From an uncultured Bacteroidales bacterium (lineage in GTDB: Bacteria > Bacteroidota > Bacteroidia > Bacteroidales > F082): 64,000 nt of DNA. The stretch is from contig CAMYXP010000007.1 in NCBI GenBank assembly GCA_947303085.1, positions 1-64,000 of the forward strand, in the 5' to 3' direction. Position 1 is the stretch's first letter. The number at the start of each line of letters is the position of its first letter. The position numbers and the translations under genes are program-made. A model generated the notes under the pieces. It saw only the letters and a program-made list of their open reading frames with translations. It did not search any database and had not been told where the DNA came from. Positions 16,227 through 23,756 of the stretch are shown piece after piece.

Positions 16227-18115
16227 ACGCTAAACTTACATTTGATAACACCGTCTTTTGCGGTGAGGCGGCTCAGATAGTATAGTGTGGCATCCAGTCC
16301 CTTCAGGCCCGAGGGGGCTATGTTCCAGCAACTCTCGGCATTCTTCGACACCCTGTCCACGCTGAGGGAGGCCGGGCTGGAAAGCAGTTCGTAGTCGTTG
16401 CCCTCCACGCTGCCGTAGTCACCGATGCACAGGGTTTTGGCGGCATCTTCGATGACACGGAGTTTGCTCACTTCGCGATAGGCCACTATGTCCATGCTGT
16501 GGCTGCTGCGCCACACGCGGATGCCTTTTAGCTGCTTGTCCCAGATGATTTCGCAACAGGTGTCGTATATGATTTCCGCATCCGACGCGGTTTTTACCTC
16601 TTCAATGGAAAGCTGCTGGTTGCGTTCCGACAGGTCATATTTGATGCAATCCTTTGGCAGACGCTTTTGCAACTCTTCACTCAACGCCTTCAGTTCACTG
16701 TCGAAAGGCTGGTTTTTCCACTCCTCCAGTAGCGCTTCCTCGCCCAGTGTCAGAAGACAGGCGCCATTGTAGTAGCCCACCTTGATTTGTGGCCAATATT
16801 TCTTGTCGAACGATGGCTTGAACGACTTGCTTATCGACTGGCCACGACCCGTGGCTATCACAATCTGTACTCCTTTTTCCAAGAGCGAAGTCAGCGCATC
16901 TTTTATCTCGTCACAAAGGCCATTGGTATAACGGCTTTTACGGTCGGAGGCCGAAAGTGTACCGTCATAGTCGAAGGCTATTGTGGTGTATTTCCCCCTG
17001 TTCAGCTGCCGCACAAAACGCTGGCAGGCTTCGCTGTAATGCTGCCGTAAAGCGACATTCTCCATTCCCGCAGCACCCAGTTTGCGACGCACGGCCACAT
17101 CCAGTGTCTTTTCCGTTGGCAGGATACGGCTGATCAGTTTGTAGTAGTCCAGGTTATAGAGCGTCCGTCCGTATGAGGGCACTCCTGGTCTGCCTGGGTC
17201 AATGCCACGTGCCATGCCCAAATCGTTCACGAAACGGAATGCTTTCAGCAGCAGGTCGATGGATGCCGCTGCCGTTTCCAGCTCGGTTTCAAGATAGATG
17301 ACCGGCACATCCTTGGGCAGACAACCTATTGTTTTGTAAGCCAACTCACGCTCAACGGGCGACACCAGAGCGATGATGCAGGAGTTCTTTCCACGTTTGG
17401 CAAACCAGTGATGACGGCCATGCCCGAAGTTGCGGTAGTCGCTGAGCAAGGCAGCACCCAATGCGGCCTCGGTCAGCTTGGACTCAATATCCCACGCCAC
17501 GGGTTCGCCAGCCGCACCGTACAGCACGATGAAGTTCTGGATGGTTGAGAGTTCAAGGTTCAAGGGTTCAAGGTTCAAGGGTTTGGAACTTTGAACTTTA
17601 AACTTTGAACCAACCGCAGCTTTGCAGAGCAAAGCGAAGGTGGCAACCAGTGAGTTGGTGGCCAAGAATCCGTCTTTCTCGCTGGGAATGTCTTCACACC
17701 AACGCTGCACCTTGGGGTGCTGTTCCAGCAACACCTCGGTGGGGTTGTTCTTGCGGAGCGTCAGGCTCATCATGCCCGTCTCGTTATATTTCACGCCATA
17801 CTTGATGGCATTCAGTATGTCCTTGTTCTTGCCACTGGCACTGAGGAAGAGCAATTTGCTGTTACGGATAATATCCTGCCCGGCATACATCAGCTGCAAG
17901 GGGGTCATGGCTTCTGCCAACACGCCATTGCGACGCTGATACAACTGTGCCGCATAATGGCAGGCACTCAGCGAGCCTCCCGATCCGATGCACACCAGCG
18001 GGGTTTGTCTGTCCTCACCAAAAAGGAACTTCGAGAGACAAGTCACATCCTGCCCCTCGGCCCATTCGATGGTACTGGACAATTTCTCCAACTCACCTTT
18101 AAACGGTTTTCCCAT
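16223..18115 (-). CDS. SIS domain fused to a HAD hydrolase
   Basis: A 630-residue fusion. Residues about 1-340 are a sugar isomerase (SIS) double domain, with C-I-G-S-G-G-S-L-S-A-C at 42-52 and F-L-S-A-S-G-K-N-K-D at 90-99 as phosphosugar-binding loops. Residues about 375-630 are a HAD phosphatase with A-F-D-Y-D-G-T-L-S-A (DxDGT nucleophile motif) and I-A-T-G-R-G, of the sugar phosphatase type. The pairing suggests successive isomerisation and dephosphorylation, or sensing, of a phosphosugar. A low-complexity stretch (coding 17544-17611) inserts K-F-K-V-Q-S-S-K-P-L-N-L-E-P in the SIS part. I do not know a characterised homologue with this architecture. Confidence 0.72.
   Translation of the reverse strand: MGKPFKGELEKLSSTIEWAEGQDVTCLSKFLFGEDRQTPLVCIGSGGSLSACHYAAQLYQRRNGVLAEAMTPLQLMYAGQDIIRNSKLLFLSASGKNKDILNAIKYGVKYNETGMMSLTLRKNNPTEVLLEQHPKVQRWCEDIPSEKDGFLATNSLVATFALLCKAAVGSKFKVQSSKPLNLEPLNLELSTIQNFIVLYGAAGEPVAWDIESKLTEAALGAALLSDYRNFGHGRHHWFAKRGKNSCIIALVSPVERELAYKTIGCLPKDVPVIYLETELETAAASIDLLLKAFRFVNDLGMARGIDPGRPGVPSYGRTLYNLDYYKLISRILPTEKTLDVAVRRKLGAAGMENVALRQHYSEACQRFVRQLNRGKYTTIAFDYDGTLSASDRKSRYTNGLCDEIKDALTSLLEKGVQIVIATGRGQSISKSFKPSFDKKYWPQIKVGYYNGACLLTLGEEALLEEWKNQPFDSELKALSEELQKRLPKDCIKYDLSERNQQLSIEEVKTASDAEIIYDTCCEIIWDKQLKGIRVWRSSHSMDIVAYREVSKLRVIEDAAKTLCIGDYGSVEGNDYELLSSPASLSVDRVSKNAESCWNIAPSGLKGLDATLYYLSRLTAKDGVIKCKFSV
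17544..17611. repeat. Spacer repeat inside the SIS-HAD gene
   Basis: TTCAAGGGTTCAAGG and GAACTTTAAACTTTG units, identical in kind to the intergenic array at 2276-2343, lie in frame between the two SIS halves. They encode a linker-like peptide rich in K, S, N, L and P. Confidence 0.8.
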
Positions 18116-18118
18116 AAC

Positions 18119-19597
18119 TCATTCTCCTTTTAAGTATTCGCCATGTACGGCATTCAGAACTTTGGCTGCTTCCAGCCATTTGGCTTCCTTGCAGAAGTCG
18201 GGGTTGCGGAAATATTTGTTGAACGATGGACCTGCTATCGGAAACTCCTCGTCGTCCCTGCTCTGCACCTTGGTCAAGGCAGCATACAATTTGTCGCTCA
18301 TGGGGGTCATCCGCTTGAACAGGCTCAGCTCCGAGGCTTCCCTGAGCAGGTGGACGTAGGTCTCCATCTTGATTTTGTCAAGACCGTCTTCCAGCAGTTT
18401 CAGCAGATCCTCCTGCGGCTTCCTCAGGGCGACGTCAATCTTCCCTGAGAACCAGCGGTCGAACAGTCCGTTCAGGTCTTCCAGCGTCTTGCCCGTGGCC
18501 ATGCAGGGCAGCAGTCTGGCATTATATGTCTTCACCTTCTTCAGCACACGGTCAATCCGCTGCTGAAAGTCATCGGAATGTCCTGCCGTGCGTTCAAACC
18601 TGTTTTGTAGTGTTCCCTCCAACTGCCGGCCCATCGCCTCCATCAGCACAAACAGCGTCTGCAGGTGTTCTTCCTCTCCGTCGCTCAGTGTCACGTCTTT
18701 CCTTACAAGGAAGTCAACAATGCCGTCCTCGTCCAGCACGGGGAAACGTTGGCCGCAATGCAGGTCAACAAAGCTCAATACTTTTGAGAACAGCTCGTCG
18801 TTCGCCCAGGGCTTTGCCTTGGCCGGAATATGTTTGGCATCGGGATGTATCTCGTTTTCCTCAAAGAGGTTCTTAAGGTCGCAAAGCAATTCGTGCTGCT
18901 CACTTTCCGACAAGTCCAAGTCTGCCAGTTCATCCTTGCCCACGAGGGCTTGTATGCGCTGTTTCAGATAGAGCAACTGACGGACAACCGTTTTGTTGCG
19001 CTTGGTGCTACAATAGTACGTATAGTCCTGAAGCTCCGTTGTGACGGTCTCTTTCGCTGAGGCCTTGTCAAGATAATCCTTCAGCGCCTTGCTGCGCGAT
19101 TCCTTGGAGATTCTCAGCGGCAGCATGGCCAGATTGCTCAGGTTGGTTTTTAGCGAGTCGAGTGCCATCTCCAAATCCACAATGGATTCGTGGTAGGGTT
19201 TGCGGGCAATCTCCTTATAGGGGTGTTCCATCTTGGCCTTTGGGTCAAGTGTCACATTCCTGTCACACAGTTTCTCCATGAGTGTTCTCAATCGGATAGC
19301 CCTGCCTTCGCCCATTGCCGTGTCGTGCTCCAGCTGGAATTCCGGCTTGTTGAGCTTCTCCTTCCAGTTCTGGATTTTGCGCAGCCATTCGTCGAAGGGG
19401 AAACTCACGTAGAAACTGATGTCGAGGTTTCCCGACATCCGCTGATACTGCGTAGTCACCCCCTCCGCCACGTTCTGGGCATACATCACAAAGAGGAGTA
19501 TGTCAGTATGACGGAACAGGTCGGCAAGGTTGGCTTGAGTCATCAGAAACTCAAGCACTTGCAAACGTGCGGTAATATGTTTTGTTTCTTCAGTCAT
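18119..19597 (-). CDS. Unknown helical protein, first gene of the five-gene operon
   Basis: A 492-residue protein I do not recognise. It is almost entirely charged and helical, with probable coiled-coil stretches (for example around D-L-E-M-A-L-D-S-L-K-T-N-L and Q-Q-R-I-D-R-V-L-K-K-V-K). There is no signal peptide, transmembrane segment or obvious catalytic motif. ATG 19597 opens the operon; the SIS-HAD gene begins 3 bases after its stop. By position it may be a scaffold or sensor for the enzymes that follow. Confidence 0.6.
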   Translation of the reverse strand: MTEETKHITARLQVLEFLMTQANLADLFRHTDILLFVMYAQNVAEGVTTQYQRMSGNLDISFYVSFPFDEWLRKIQNWKEKLNKPEFQLEHDTAMGEGRAIRLRTLMEKLCDRNVTLDPKAKMEHPYKEIARKPYHESIVDLEMALDSLKTNLSNLAMLPLRISKESRSKALKDYLDKASAKETVTTELQDYTYYCSTKRNKTVVRQLLYLKQRIQALVGKDELADLDLSESEQHELLCDLKNLFEENEIHPDAKHIPAKAKPWANDELFSKVLSFVDLHCGQRFPVLDEDGIVDFLVRKDVTLSDGEEEHLQTLFVLMEAMGRQLEGTLQNRFERTAGHSDDFQQRIDRVLKKVKTYNARLLPCMATGKTLEDLNGLFDRWFSGKIDVALRKPQEDLLKLLEDGLDKIKMETYVHLLREASELSLFKRMTPMSDKLYAALTKVQSRDDEEFPIAGPSFNKYFRNPDFCKEAKWLEAAKVLNAVHGEYLKGE

Positions 19598-19671
19598 ATA
19601 CTTGAATCTTGAAACATGAAACTAATAGAGTGATTTCTCAGGAGATTGTCCGGGATGGAGGCGTGCCATAA

Positions 19672-19688
19672 GGTGATTACCCATCACC
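19672..19688. promoter_or_regulatory. Inverted repeat upstream of the five-gene operon
   Basis: GGTGAT-TACCC-ATCACC is a perfect 6-bp inverted repeat about 75 bases before the first gene of the unknown operon. It could be an operator, but no matching TAnnTTTG box was found beside it. The 285-base gap (19598-19882) divides divergent genes, so promoters for both must lie here. Confidence 0.35.
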
Positions 19689-19755
19689 CAGCTTCAACAA
19701 CGCTTGTAAATCAATAGTTTAAAAATAATTCAAAACAAGATGAAAGATGATTTTT

Positions 19756-19770
19756 AAGAGGGATCCTCTT
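19756..19770. other. Hairpin in the divergent intergenic region
   Basis: AAGAGG-GAT-CCTCTT is a perfect 6-bp stem with a 3-base loop. On the plus strand it is followed by GCCTTTTGTTTG, only weakly T-rich. It may be a terminator relic or a protein site. Confidence 0.35.
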
Positions 19771-19882
19771 GCCTTTTGTTTGCAAATCGAAATCAGTCGG
19801 GAAACCGCATCCCGGGTAGCAGTTGACCGCTGGTTTCACGAGAATTAAAACAAGTTGTATCACCTTTTAAAGAAGTAGAGAA

Positions 19883-20386
19883 ATGAACGACATTCAATTC
19901 ACCCCGCACTTCAAGCTGAGCGAGTTCGTCCGCAGTGAGACGGCCGAGAAGCAGGGCATCGAGAACAATCCCTCGCCTGAGGCTGTCGAGAACCTGCGCC
20001 TGCTCAGCATCCATACGCTCGAACCGCTTCGCGAAGCACTGGGCTTGCCCATCGTCATCACCAGCGGCTACCGCTGCAAGGCCTTGAACGACCTCATCGC
20101 CCACCACTCGCAGCGCAGCCAGCACATGAAAGGTCAGGCAGCTGACCTTCTGGTTCAAGGTTCAAAGTTTCAGGTTCAAGGGGCTTCGCCTAGAGAACTG
20201 TTGATCAAGGCGTTTAAAACCATCATCACCAGCCCAGAGATTGACTACGATCAACTCATCATCTACCCCACCTTCATCCACGTGAGCTTCGTCAGCCACA
20301 GCGACAACCGCCACAAAATCATGTCGGCCAACGGACAAGGCACCTACCGTGCCCTAACCCGCGCCGCCGCTCTCAACATCCAGTAA
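19883..20386 (+). CDS. M15 family zinc peptidase (D,D-carboxypeptidase-like)
   Basis: A 167-residue peptidoglycan peptidase of the M15A type, common in Bacteroidota phage-like cassettes. I-V-I-T-S-G-Y-R-C precedes the zinc motif S-Q-H-M-K-G-Q-A-A-D (about residues 75-84), and F-I-H-V-S carries the final zinc histidine. No signal peptide is visible. An AAGAAG ribosome-binding site precedes the ATG. A spacer-type repeat (20152-20190) inserts V-Q-G-S-K-F-Q-V-Q-G-A-S-P just after the zinc motif. It is the intact paralogue of the damaged frame at 271-741. Confidence 0.85.
   Translation: MNDIQFTPHFKLSEFVRSETAEKQGIENNPSPEAVENLRLLSIHTLEPLREALGLPIVITSGYRCKALNDLIAHHSQRSQHMKGQAADLLVQGSKFQVQGASPRELLIKAFKTIITSPEIDYDQLIIYPTFIHVSFVSHSDNRHKIMSANGQGTYRALTRAAALNIQ
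20152..20190. repeat. Spacer repeat inside the M15 gene
   Basis: GGTTCAAGGTTCAAAG units, identical in kind to the intergenic arrays, continue the reading frame and add about 13 residues between the zinc motif and the next helix. Confidence 0.75.
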
Positions 20387-20390
20387 CCAA

Positions 20391-20455
20391 CTTTCAACTT
20401 TAAACTTAAAAACTGACTTTAAACTTTAAACCTTAAACTTTAAACTTTATAAAAA
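20391..20455. repeat. TTTAAACTTTAAACC spacer array
   Basis: The whole gap between the M15 gene and the next plus-strand gene is built from AACTTTAAAC and CAACTTT units. No promoter box can be separated from it. Confidence 0.7.
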
Positions 20456-21370
20456 ATGGCTCAAGTAAAACAAATCGGTCCTGGCCGTAAAACCAGCGGT
20501 ACCATCGACGGTATCACCTACGTAACCCGCAACGGAAAAACCTACGTCCGTTCCACCCCCACCATGCCTGTCAGCGCCTACCGCACCCCTGCGGCCCGCA
20601 AGCGCCAGGCCATCTTCACCCTCATCCAGATGCACCTCAAGTTCCATCTGCGCACCATCCGTCAGACCGTCACCCCCAAGGGCAACGGCACTCCCACCAA
20701 CCGCTACTACTCGCTCAACGCCAAGGCCCTCAACCGCGCCCTCGACGCACTGGCCGAGCGTTTCGTGGCTGGTGACGACGTGAGCATCACTGACGTGGAG
20801 GCCGCCATTGCAGCTTACGCTGCCGAGCACCCCACCTCCATCCGCATCGCCTCGCTCAGCGGCTACCAGGAGGTCTATCTCACCGGTGAGTGGCCCGCCA
20901 CCATCACTCTCAACGCCAACGCTGGCGACAGCACCGTCATCATCATCGTGGCCGAAAACGGTAGCACCACCACCATCGAACCCAACGGCACGGCCACGGT
21001 CGTGAGCGGCACGGGTAACGAAAACCAGACACCGAACGGTGGTTCTTCGACAGGTGGCAACACTGGTGGTAACACTGGTGGCGGAACTGAAACTCCCGTA
21101 ACTGTCGCCGCCCCGACGATCACTGGCACCACTCCGTTTGAGGAGACTACCGAGGTGACCATCAGCGGACCTGCGGGTGCCTCGATCTACTACACGCTTG
21201 ACGGTAGCACGCCTACTGCCTCCAGCACTCAGTACAGCGAGGCCCTGACCCTCTCTGACACCACCACCGTGAAGGCCATCGCCATCAAGGACGGTGTCTC
21301 CAGCTCAGTCGCCTCGAAGACCTTCACCAAGGGCACTGGCAACGGTGGCGGCCTGCAAGGCGAAGACTAA
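20456..21370 (+). CDS. Two-domain protein: DUF6266-like N-terminus and chitobiase-type C-terminal domain
   Basis: A 304-residue protein without a signal peptide. Residues 1-135 (M-A-Q-V-K-Q-I-G-P-G ... R-N-G-K-T-Y-V-R-S) resemble Bacteroidota DUF6266-like or HU-like proteins of phage-related cassettes. A glycine/threonine-rich linker (G-G-N-T-G-G-N-T-G-G) follows at about 195-215. The end (A-P-T-I-T-G-T-T-P-F ... I-Y-Y-T-L-D-G-S-T-P-T) matches the CHB_HEX_C_1 beta-sandwich found at the ends of chitobiases. The position between M15 and a small membrane protein is typical for this cassette. Function unknown; DNA binding or a structural role is possible. Confidence 0.65.
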   Translation: MAQVKQIGPGRKTSGTIDGITYVTRNGKTYVRSTPTMPVSAYRTPAARKRQAIFTLIQMHLKFHLRTIRQTVTPKGNGTPTNRYYSLNAKALNRALDALAERFVAGDDVSITDVEAAIAAYAAEHPTSIRIASLSGYQEVYLTGEWPATITLNANAGDSTVIIIVAENGSTTTIEPNGTATVVSGTGNENQTPNGGSSTGGNTGGNTGGGTETPVTVAAPTITGTTPFEETTEVTISGPAGASIYYTLDGSTPTASSTQYSEALTLSDTTTVKAIAIKDGVSSSVASKTFTKGTGNGGGLQGED

Positions 21371-21372
21371 GC

Positions 21373-21385
21373 GTCGCTACGCGAC
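21373..21385. other. Perfect GTCGC-TAC-GCGAC hairpin after the stop codon
   Basis: A 5-bp stem with a TAC loop starts 3 bases after the preceding stop codon, just ahead of the palindromic element. Its loop and layout resemble the hairpins within that element. Confidence 0.4.
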
Positions 21386-21392
21386 TAGTTTA

Positions 21393-21526
21393 TCAAGAAT
21401 TAGAGAATTTTAGAATTTTTATTTGAATTATTGAGAATCAGAGAATTGGTCTGCTACGCAGACTGTCCGCAGGACAGCATTCTACCCTTTCTTATCAATT
21501 CAGTTCTCTAATTCTCTAATTCTTGA
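21393..21526. repeat. Palindromic intergenic element, copy 2
   Basis: TCAAGAATTAGAGAATT at the left end and AATTCTCTAATTCTTGA at the right end are exact inverted repeats. Inside are GTCTGC-TAC-GCAGAC (21449-21463) and CTGTCC-GCA-GGACAG (21463-21477). Against copy 1 (3222-3384) the first stem has a compensated base-pair change, so pairing is kept while sequence drifts. Confidence 0.82.
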
Positions 21527-21562
21527 CCTAAAAATAATTATTCACTTAAAATTCAAATCAAA

Positions 21563-21745
21563 ATGAAAATCAAGTTAAGCAAATCACAGATTGAAGACAT
21601 CATCTCTGACCCTGAGAAAGCTCAGGAAGCCGGAATCAAGACCAACGACCCTTGGTGGGTTATCGTCCTCAAAGTGTTGGCCTACCTCATCGGCCTCATC
21701 CTTGCCGGTGCCGTAACCACCAGTTGTGCTTCTCACATCATCTAA
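21563..21745 (+). CDS. Small membrane protein, smalltalk-like
   Basis: A 60-residue protein with a charged N-terminus and one C-terminal hydrophobic segment (W-W-V-I-V-L-K-V-L-A-Y-L-I-G-L-I-L-A-G-A) that ends T-T-S-C-A-S. Size, shape and position directly before an amidase-fold gene fit the smalltalk family of Bacteroidota, whose function is unknown. A holin-like role beside cell-wall hydrolases is a possible reading. ATG at 21563. Confidence 0.65.
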   Translation: MKIKLSKSQIEDIISDPEKAQEAGIKTNDPWWVIVLKVLAYLIGLILAGAVTTSCASHII

Positions 21746-21757
21746 AACTCACAAGCC

Positions 21758-22192
21758 ATGCGTCAAATCAAATACATTCTCATCCATGAAGCACTTCCCG
21801 AAAACTCTCCTGGTGTGCCTCGTATTCGTCGTGACCGTGACCGCGGATACCACTACGTCGTCAACGCTGCAGGCGTCGTCCGCAACCCGCTCGACATCCA
21901 CCAGCCCGGCACCTTTGCCGCAGTCATCCGCAACCTCAACCCCTTCGACCGAAGGGACTACAACGCCTTCTCCATCGGCATCCATTACAACGGTTCGTTG
22001 GAAGAAGACCTTAAATTTATGGTGAGCTCGTCGAACCACTCTCAACTTTCAAGTCTCGTTGACTTGATTGTCGACCTCCGCAGTCACTTCCCCGAAGCCA
22101 AAATTCTCTCCACCTCCGAAATCGACGGCAAGACCATCCGCCCCTCCAACGCCATGAACCAACTCAGGCTTCAACTCAGCGACCTCCCATGA
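21758..22192 (+). CDS. N-acetylmuramoyl-L-alanine amidase-fold protein, probably inactive
   Basis: A 144-residue amidase_2-like protein: I-L-I-H at the first zinc position and G-Y-H-Y-V-V with the conserved tyrosine. The C-terminal G-H-R-D and K-x-C-P motifs of the family are missing; the aligned stretch reads I-L-S-T-S-E-I-D-G-K-T-I-R-P-S-N-A. That removes two of the three usual zinc ligands (the second histidine and the cysteine). Coding 22013-22060 includes a dispersed repeat that adds V-S-S-S-N-H-S-Q-L-S-S. It may have become a binding protein or be decaying. A terminator follows. Confidence 0.7.
   Translation: MRQIKYILIHEALPENSPGVPRIRRDRDRGYHYVVNAAGVVRNPLDIHQPGTFAAVIRNLNPFDRRDYNAFSIGIHYNGSLEEDLKFMVSSSNHSQLSSLVDLIVDLRSHFPEAKILSTSEIDGKTIRPSNAMNQLRLQLSDLP
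22013..22037. repeat. Dispersed TTCGAC-type repeat inside the amidase gene
   Basis: ATTTATGGTGAGCTCGTCGA is the inverted, diverged form of the unit at 3745-3768. It is followed by CTCTCAACTTTCAAG spacer units, all within the reading frame. Confidence 0.55.
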
Positions 22193-22232
22193 AACCTACT
22201 AAGCGATTAAGCCATTAAGCTACTAAGCCACC

Positions 22233-22272
22233 AACGGAACCCCATCACCCCCGATGAGGCTCCGTTTTTTTT
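22233..22272 (+). terminator. Terminator after the amidase-fold gene
   Basis: ACGGAACCCCATC pairs with GATGAGGCTCCGT (two mismatches) around a short C-rich loop and is followed by eight T. It ends the plus-strand cassette. The preceding 35 bases are TTAAGC/CTAAGC repeats. Confidence 0.82.
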
Positions 22273-22385
22273 ATGCCGCAATCCCCTTGCATTGACAAAT
22301 GAGGGAATAAACATGCAAATTACTGATTTTTAGCCTCGGGACAGGTACCTGTCCCTCTGTCCCTGCCGGGCTTGACCCGGAATCT

Positions 22386-22616
22386 CTATTCGTACTGATT
22401 CTTATGTTTATTCCGTTCACTCAACTCCAGCAACTCCTTAAACATCCCCAACCTCGGTTCCTGCAACGCCCCTGCATTCATCAACTTTCTCCCTCTTTTC
22501 AGGAAATGCACCATCATTTTTTCCTCATCATAGTATTTCGACGGATTCCTGTGATTGGTCTCAATGAAGCTCTTTACTTCATTGTATCTTGCCAACCATC
22601 TCTCATCTTGCGTCAT
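22386..22616 (-). CDS. Small helicase-associated-domain-like protein, copy 2
   Basis: A 76-residue paralogue of the protein at 850-1080, sharing M-T-Q-D-E-R-W-L, R-Y-N-E-V-K, T-N-H-R-N-P-S-K-Y-Y-D-E-E-K and H-F-L-K-R-G-R-K-L-M-N-A-G. It again lies at the very end of a sugar operon (after the UDP-glucuronate epimerase gene) and converges on a plus-strand hydrolase cassette. Role unknown; the repeated position suggests a marker or regulator of the locus boundary. Confidence 0.75.
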   Translation of the reverse strand: MTQDERWLARYNEVKSFIETNHRNPSKYYDEEKMMVHFLKRGRKLMNAGALQEPRLGMFKELLELSERNKHKNQYE

Positions 22617-22710
22617 AAGCCTTGAACTTCAAACTCTCATCTCTAAACTTCTAAACTGACTCTCAACCCTAAACCCATTTATGGTGAGTGTGTCGAACCA
22701 ACTCTAAACT
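22617..22710. repeat. Spacer with CTCAACCCTAAAC units and a TTCGAC-type repeat
   Basis: Holds AAACTTCTAAACTGACTCTC-type units and, at 22677-22700, a diverged ATTTATGGTGAGTGTGTCGA repeat related to those at 3745 and 22013. Confidence 0.6.
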
Positions 22711-23751
22711 TTAGCTACGATAGTAGCTCTTATACCACTCTGCGAACTTCCTTAACCCTTCCCTCAACGTGATTTTTGGCGTAAATCCATAATCCCTTTG
22801 CAAAGCCTCGGAATCTGCATACGTAGTCGGCACATCTCCTGGCTGCATAGGCACCAGTTCCTTGTGCGCCTCAAAGTCGTAATCCTTGGGCAATACACCA
22901 GCACGTACCAGTTCCTCTTGCAGGATATTCACAAAGTCCAGCAGGTTCTCGGGCTGGCCGCCACCTATATTATAGACGGCATACGGCGGTATCGGCAGGC
23001 CATCCTCACCGTTGCGCTTCTCTGGAGCTTTGGCCATCACGCGCACGATGCCTTCCACGATGTCATCCACATAGGTGAAATCCCTGCGGCAGTTGCCGTA
23101 GTTGTAGATTTGGATGGTTTCACCACGCAGCAACTTGTTCGTAAAGCCAAAGTAAGCCATATCGGGCCGACCGGCAGGGCCATATACTGTGAAGAAACGC
23201 AATCCCGTGCTGGGGATGTTATAGAGTTTCGAGTAGCAATGGGCAAACAGCTCATTGCTCTTCTTTGTGGCGGCATAGAGCGAAACGGGATTGTCCACCC
23301 TGTCTTCCACCGCAAACGGCACCTTCTTGTTGCCGCCATAGACGCTGGAGCTGGATGCATACACAAGGTGTTCCACGGGGTTGTGGCGGCACGCTTCAAG
23401 AATATTGTAGAAACCAATGATATTGCTCTCGATATACACATCAGGGTTCTCAATGCTGTAGCGGACTCCTGCTTGTGCAGCAAGGTTCACCACCACATCG
23501 AACTTATAGTCAGCAAACAGTTTATCAACCAAAGCCTTGTCTGCAATTGAGCCTTTCACGAACTTATAATTCACACCTTCGGGAACCATCGTTTCAAGTT
23601 CCTTCAAGCGATAATCTTTGAGAGAAACATCGTAATACGCATTCATATTGTCGATGTTCACAATCGTTGCGCCTTTCAATTCCTTAAACAGGCGCTTTAT
23701 CAGGTTGCTGCCAATAAACCCAGCGCCACCTGTTACAAGAATGTTCTTCAT
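22711..23751 (-). CDS. UDP-glucuronate 4-epimerase-like NAD-dependent epimerase
   Basis: Extended short-chain dehydrogenase of 346 residues, predicted to turn UDP-glucuronate into UDP-galacturonate for the glycan. G-G-A-G-F-I-G-S-N at residues 8-16 binds NAD; S-S-S-S-V-Y-G and Y-A-A-T-K-K-S-N-E-L hold the catalytic Ser and Tyr-Lys. M-N-A-Y-Y-D-V-S-L-K, F-T-V-Y-G-P-A-G-R-P-D-M-A and R-D-F-T-Y-V-D-D-I are characteristic of the glucuronate branch. Substrate by family resemblance. Confidence 0.87.
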   Translation of the reverse strand: MKNILVTGGAGFIGSNLIKRLFKELKGATIVNIDNMNAYYDVSLKDYRLKELETMVPEGVNYKFVKGSIADKALVDKLFADYKFDVVVNLAAQAGVRYSIENPDVYIESNIIGFYNILEACRHNPVEHLVYASSSSVYGGNKKVPFAVEDRVDNPVSLYAATKKSNELFAHCYSKLYNIPSTGLRFFTVYGPAGRPDMAYFGFTNKLLRGETIQIYNYGNCRRDFTYVDDIVEGIVRVMAKAPEKRNGEDGLPIPPYAVYNIGGGQPENLLDFVNILQEELVRAGVLPKDYDFEAHKELVPMQPGDVPTTYADSEALQRDYGFTPKITLREGLRKFAEWYKSYYRS

Positions 23752-23756
23752 TGTTA

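Noticed and set aside
19756-19770. Intrinsic terminator between the divergent operons
   Set aside because: The stem is perfect but no plus-strand gene precedes it and the following tract is not a clear T run, so it is kept only as a hairpin.
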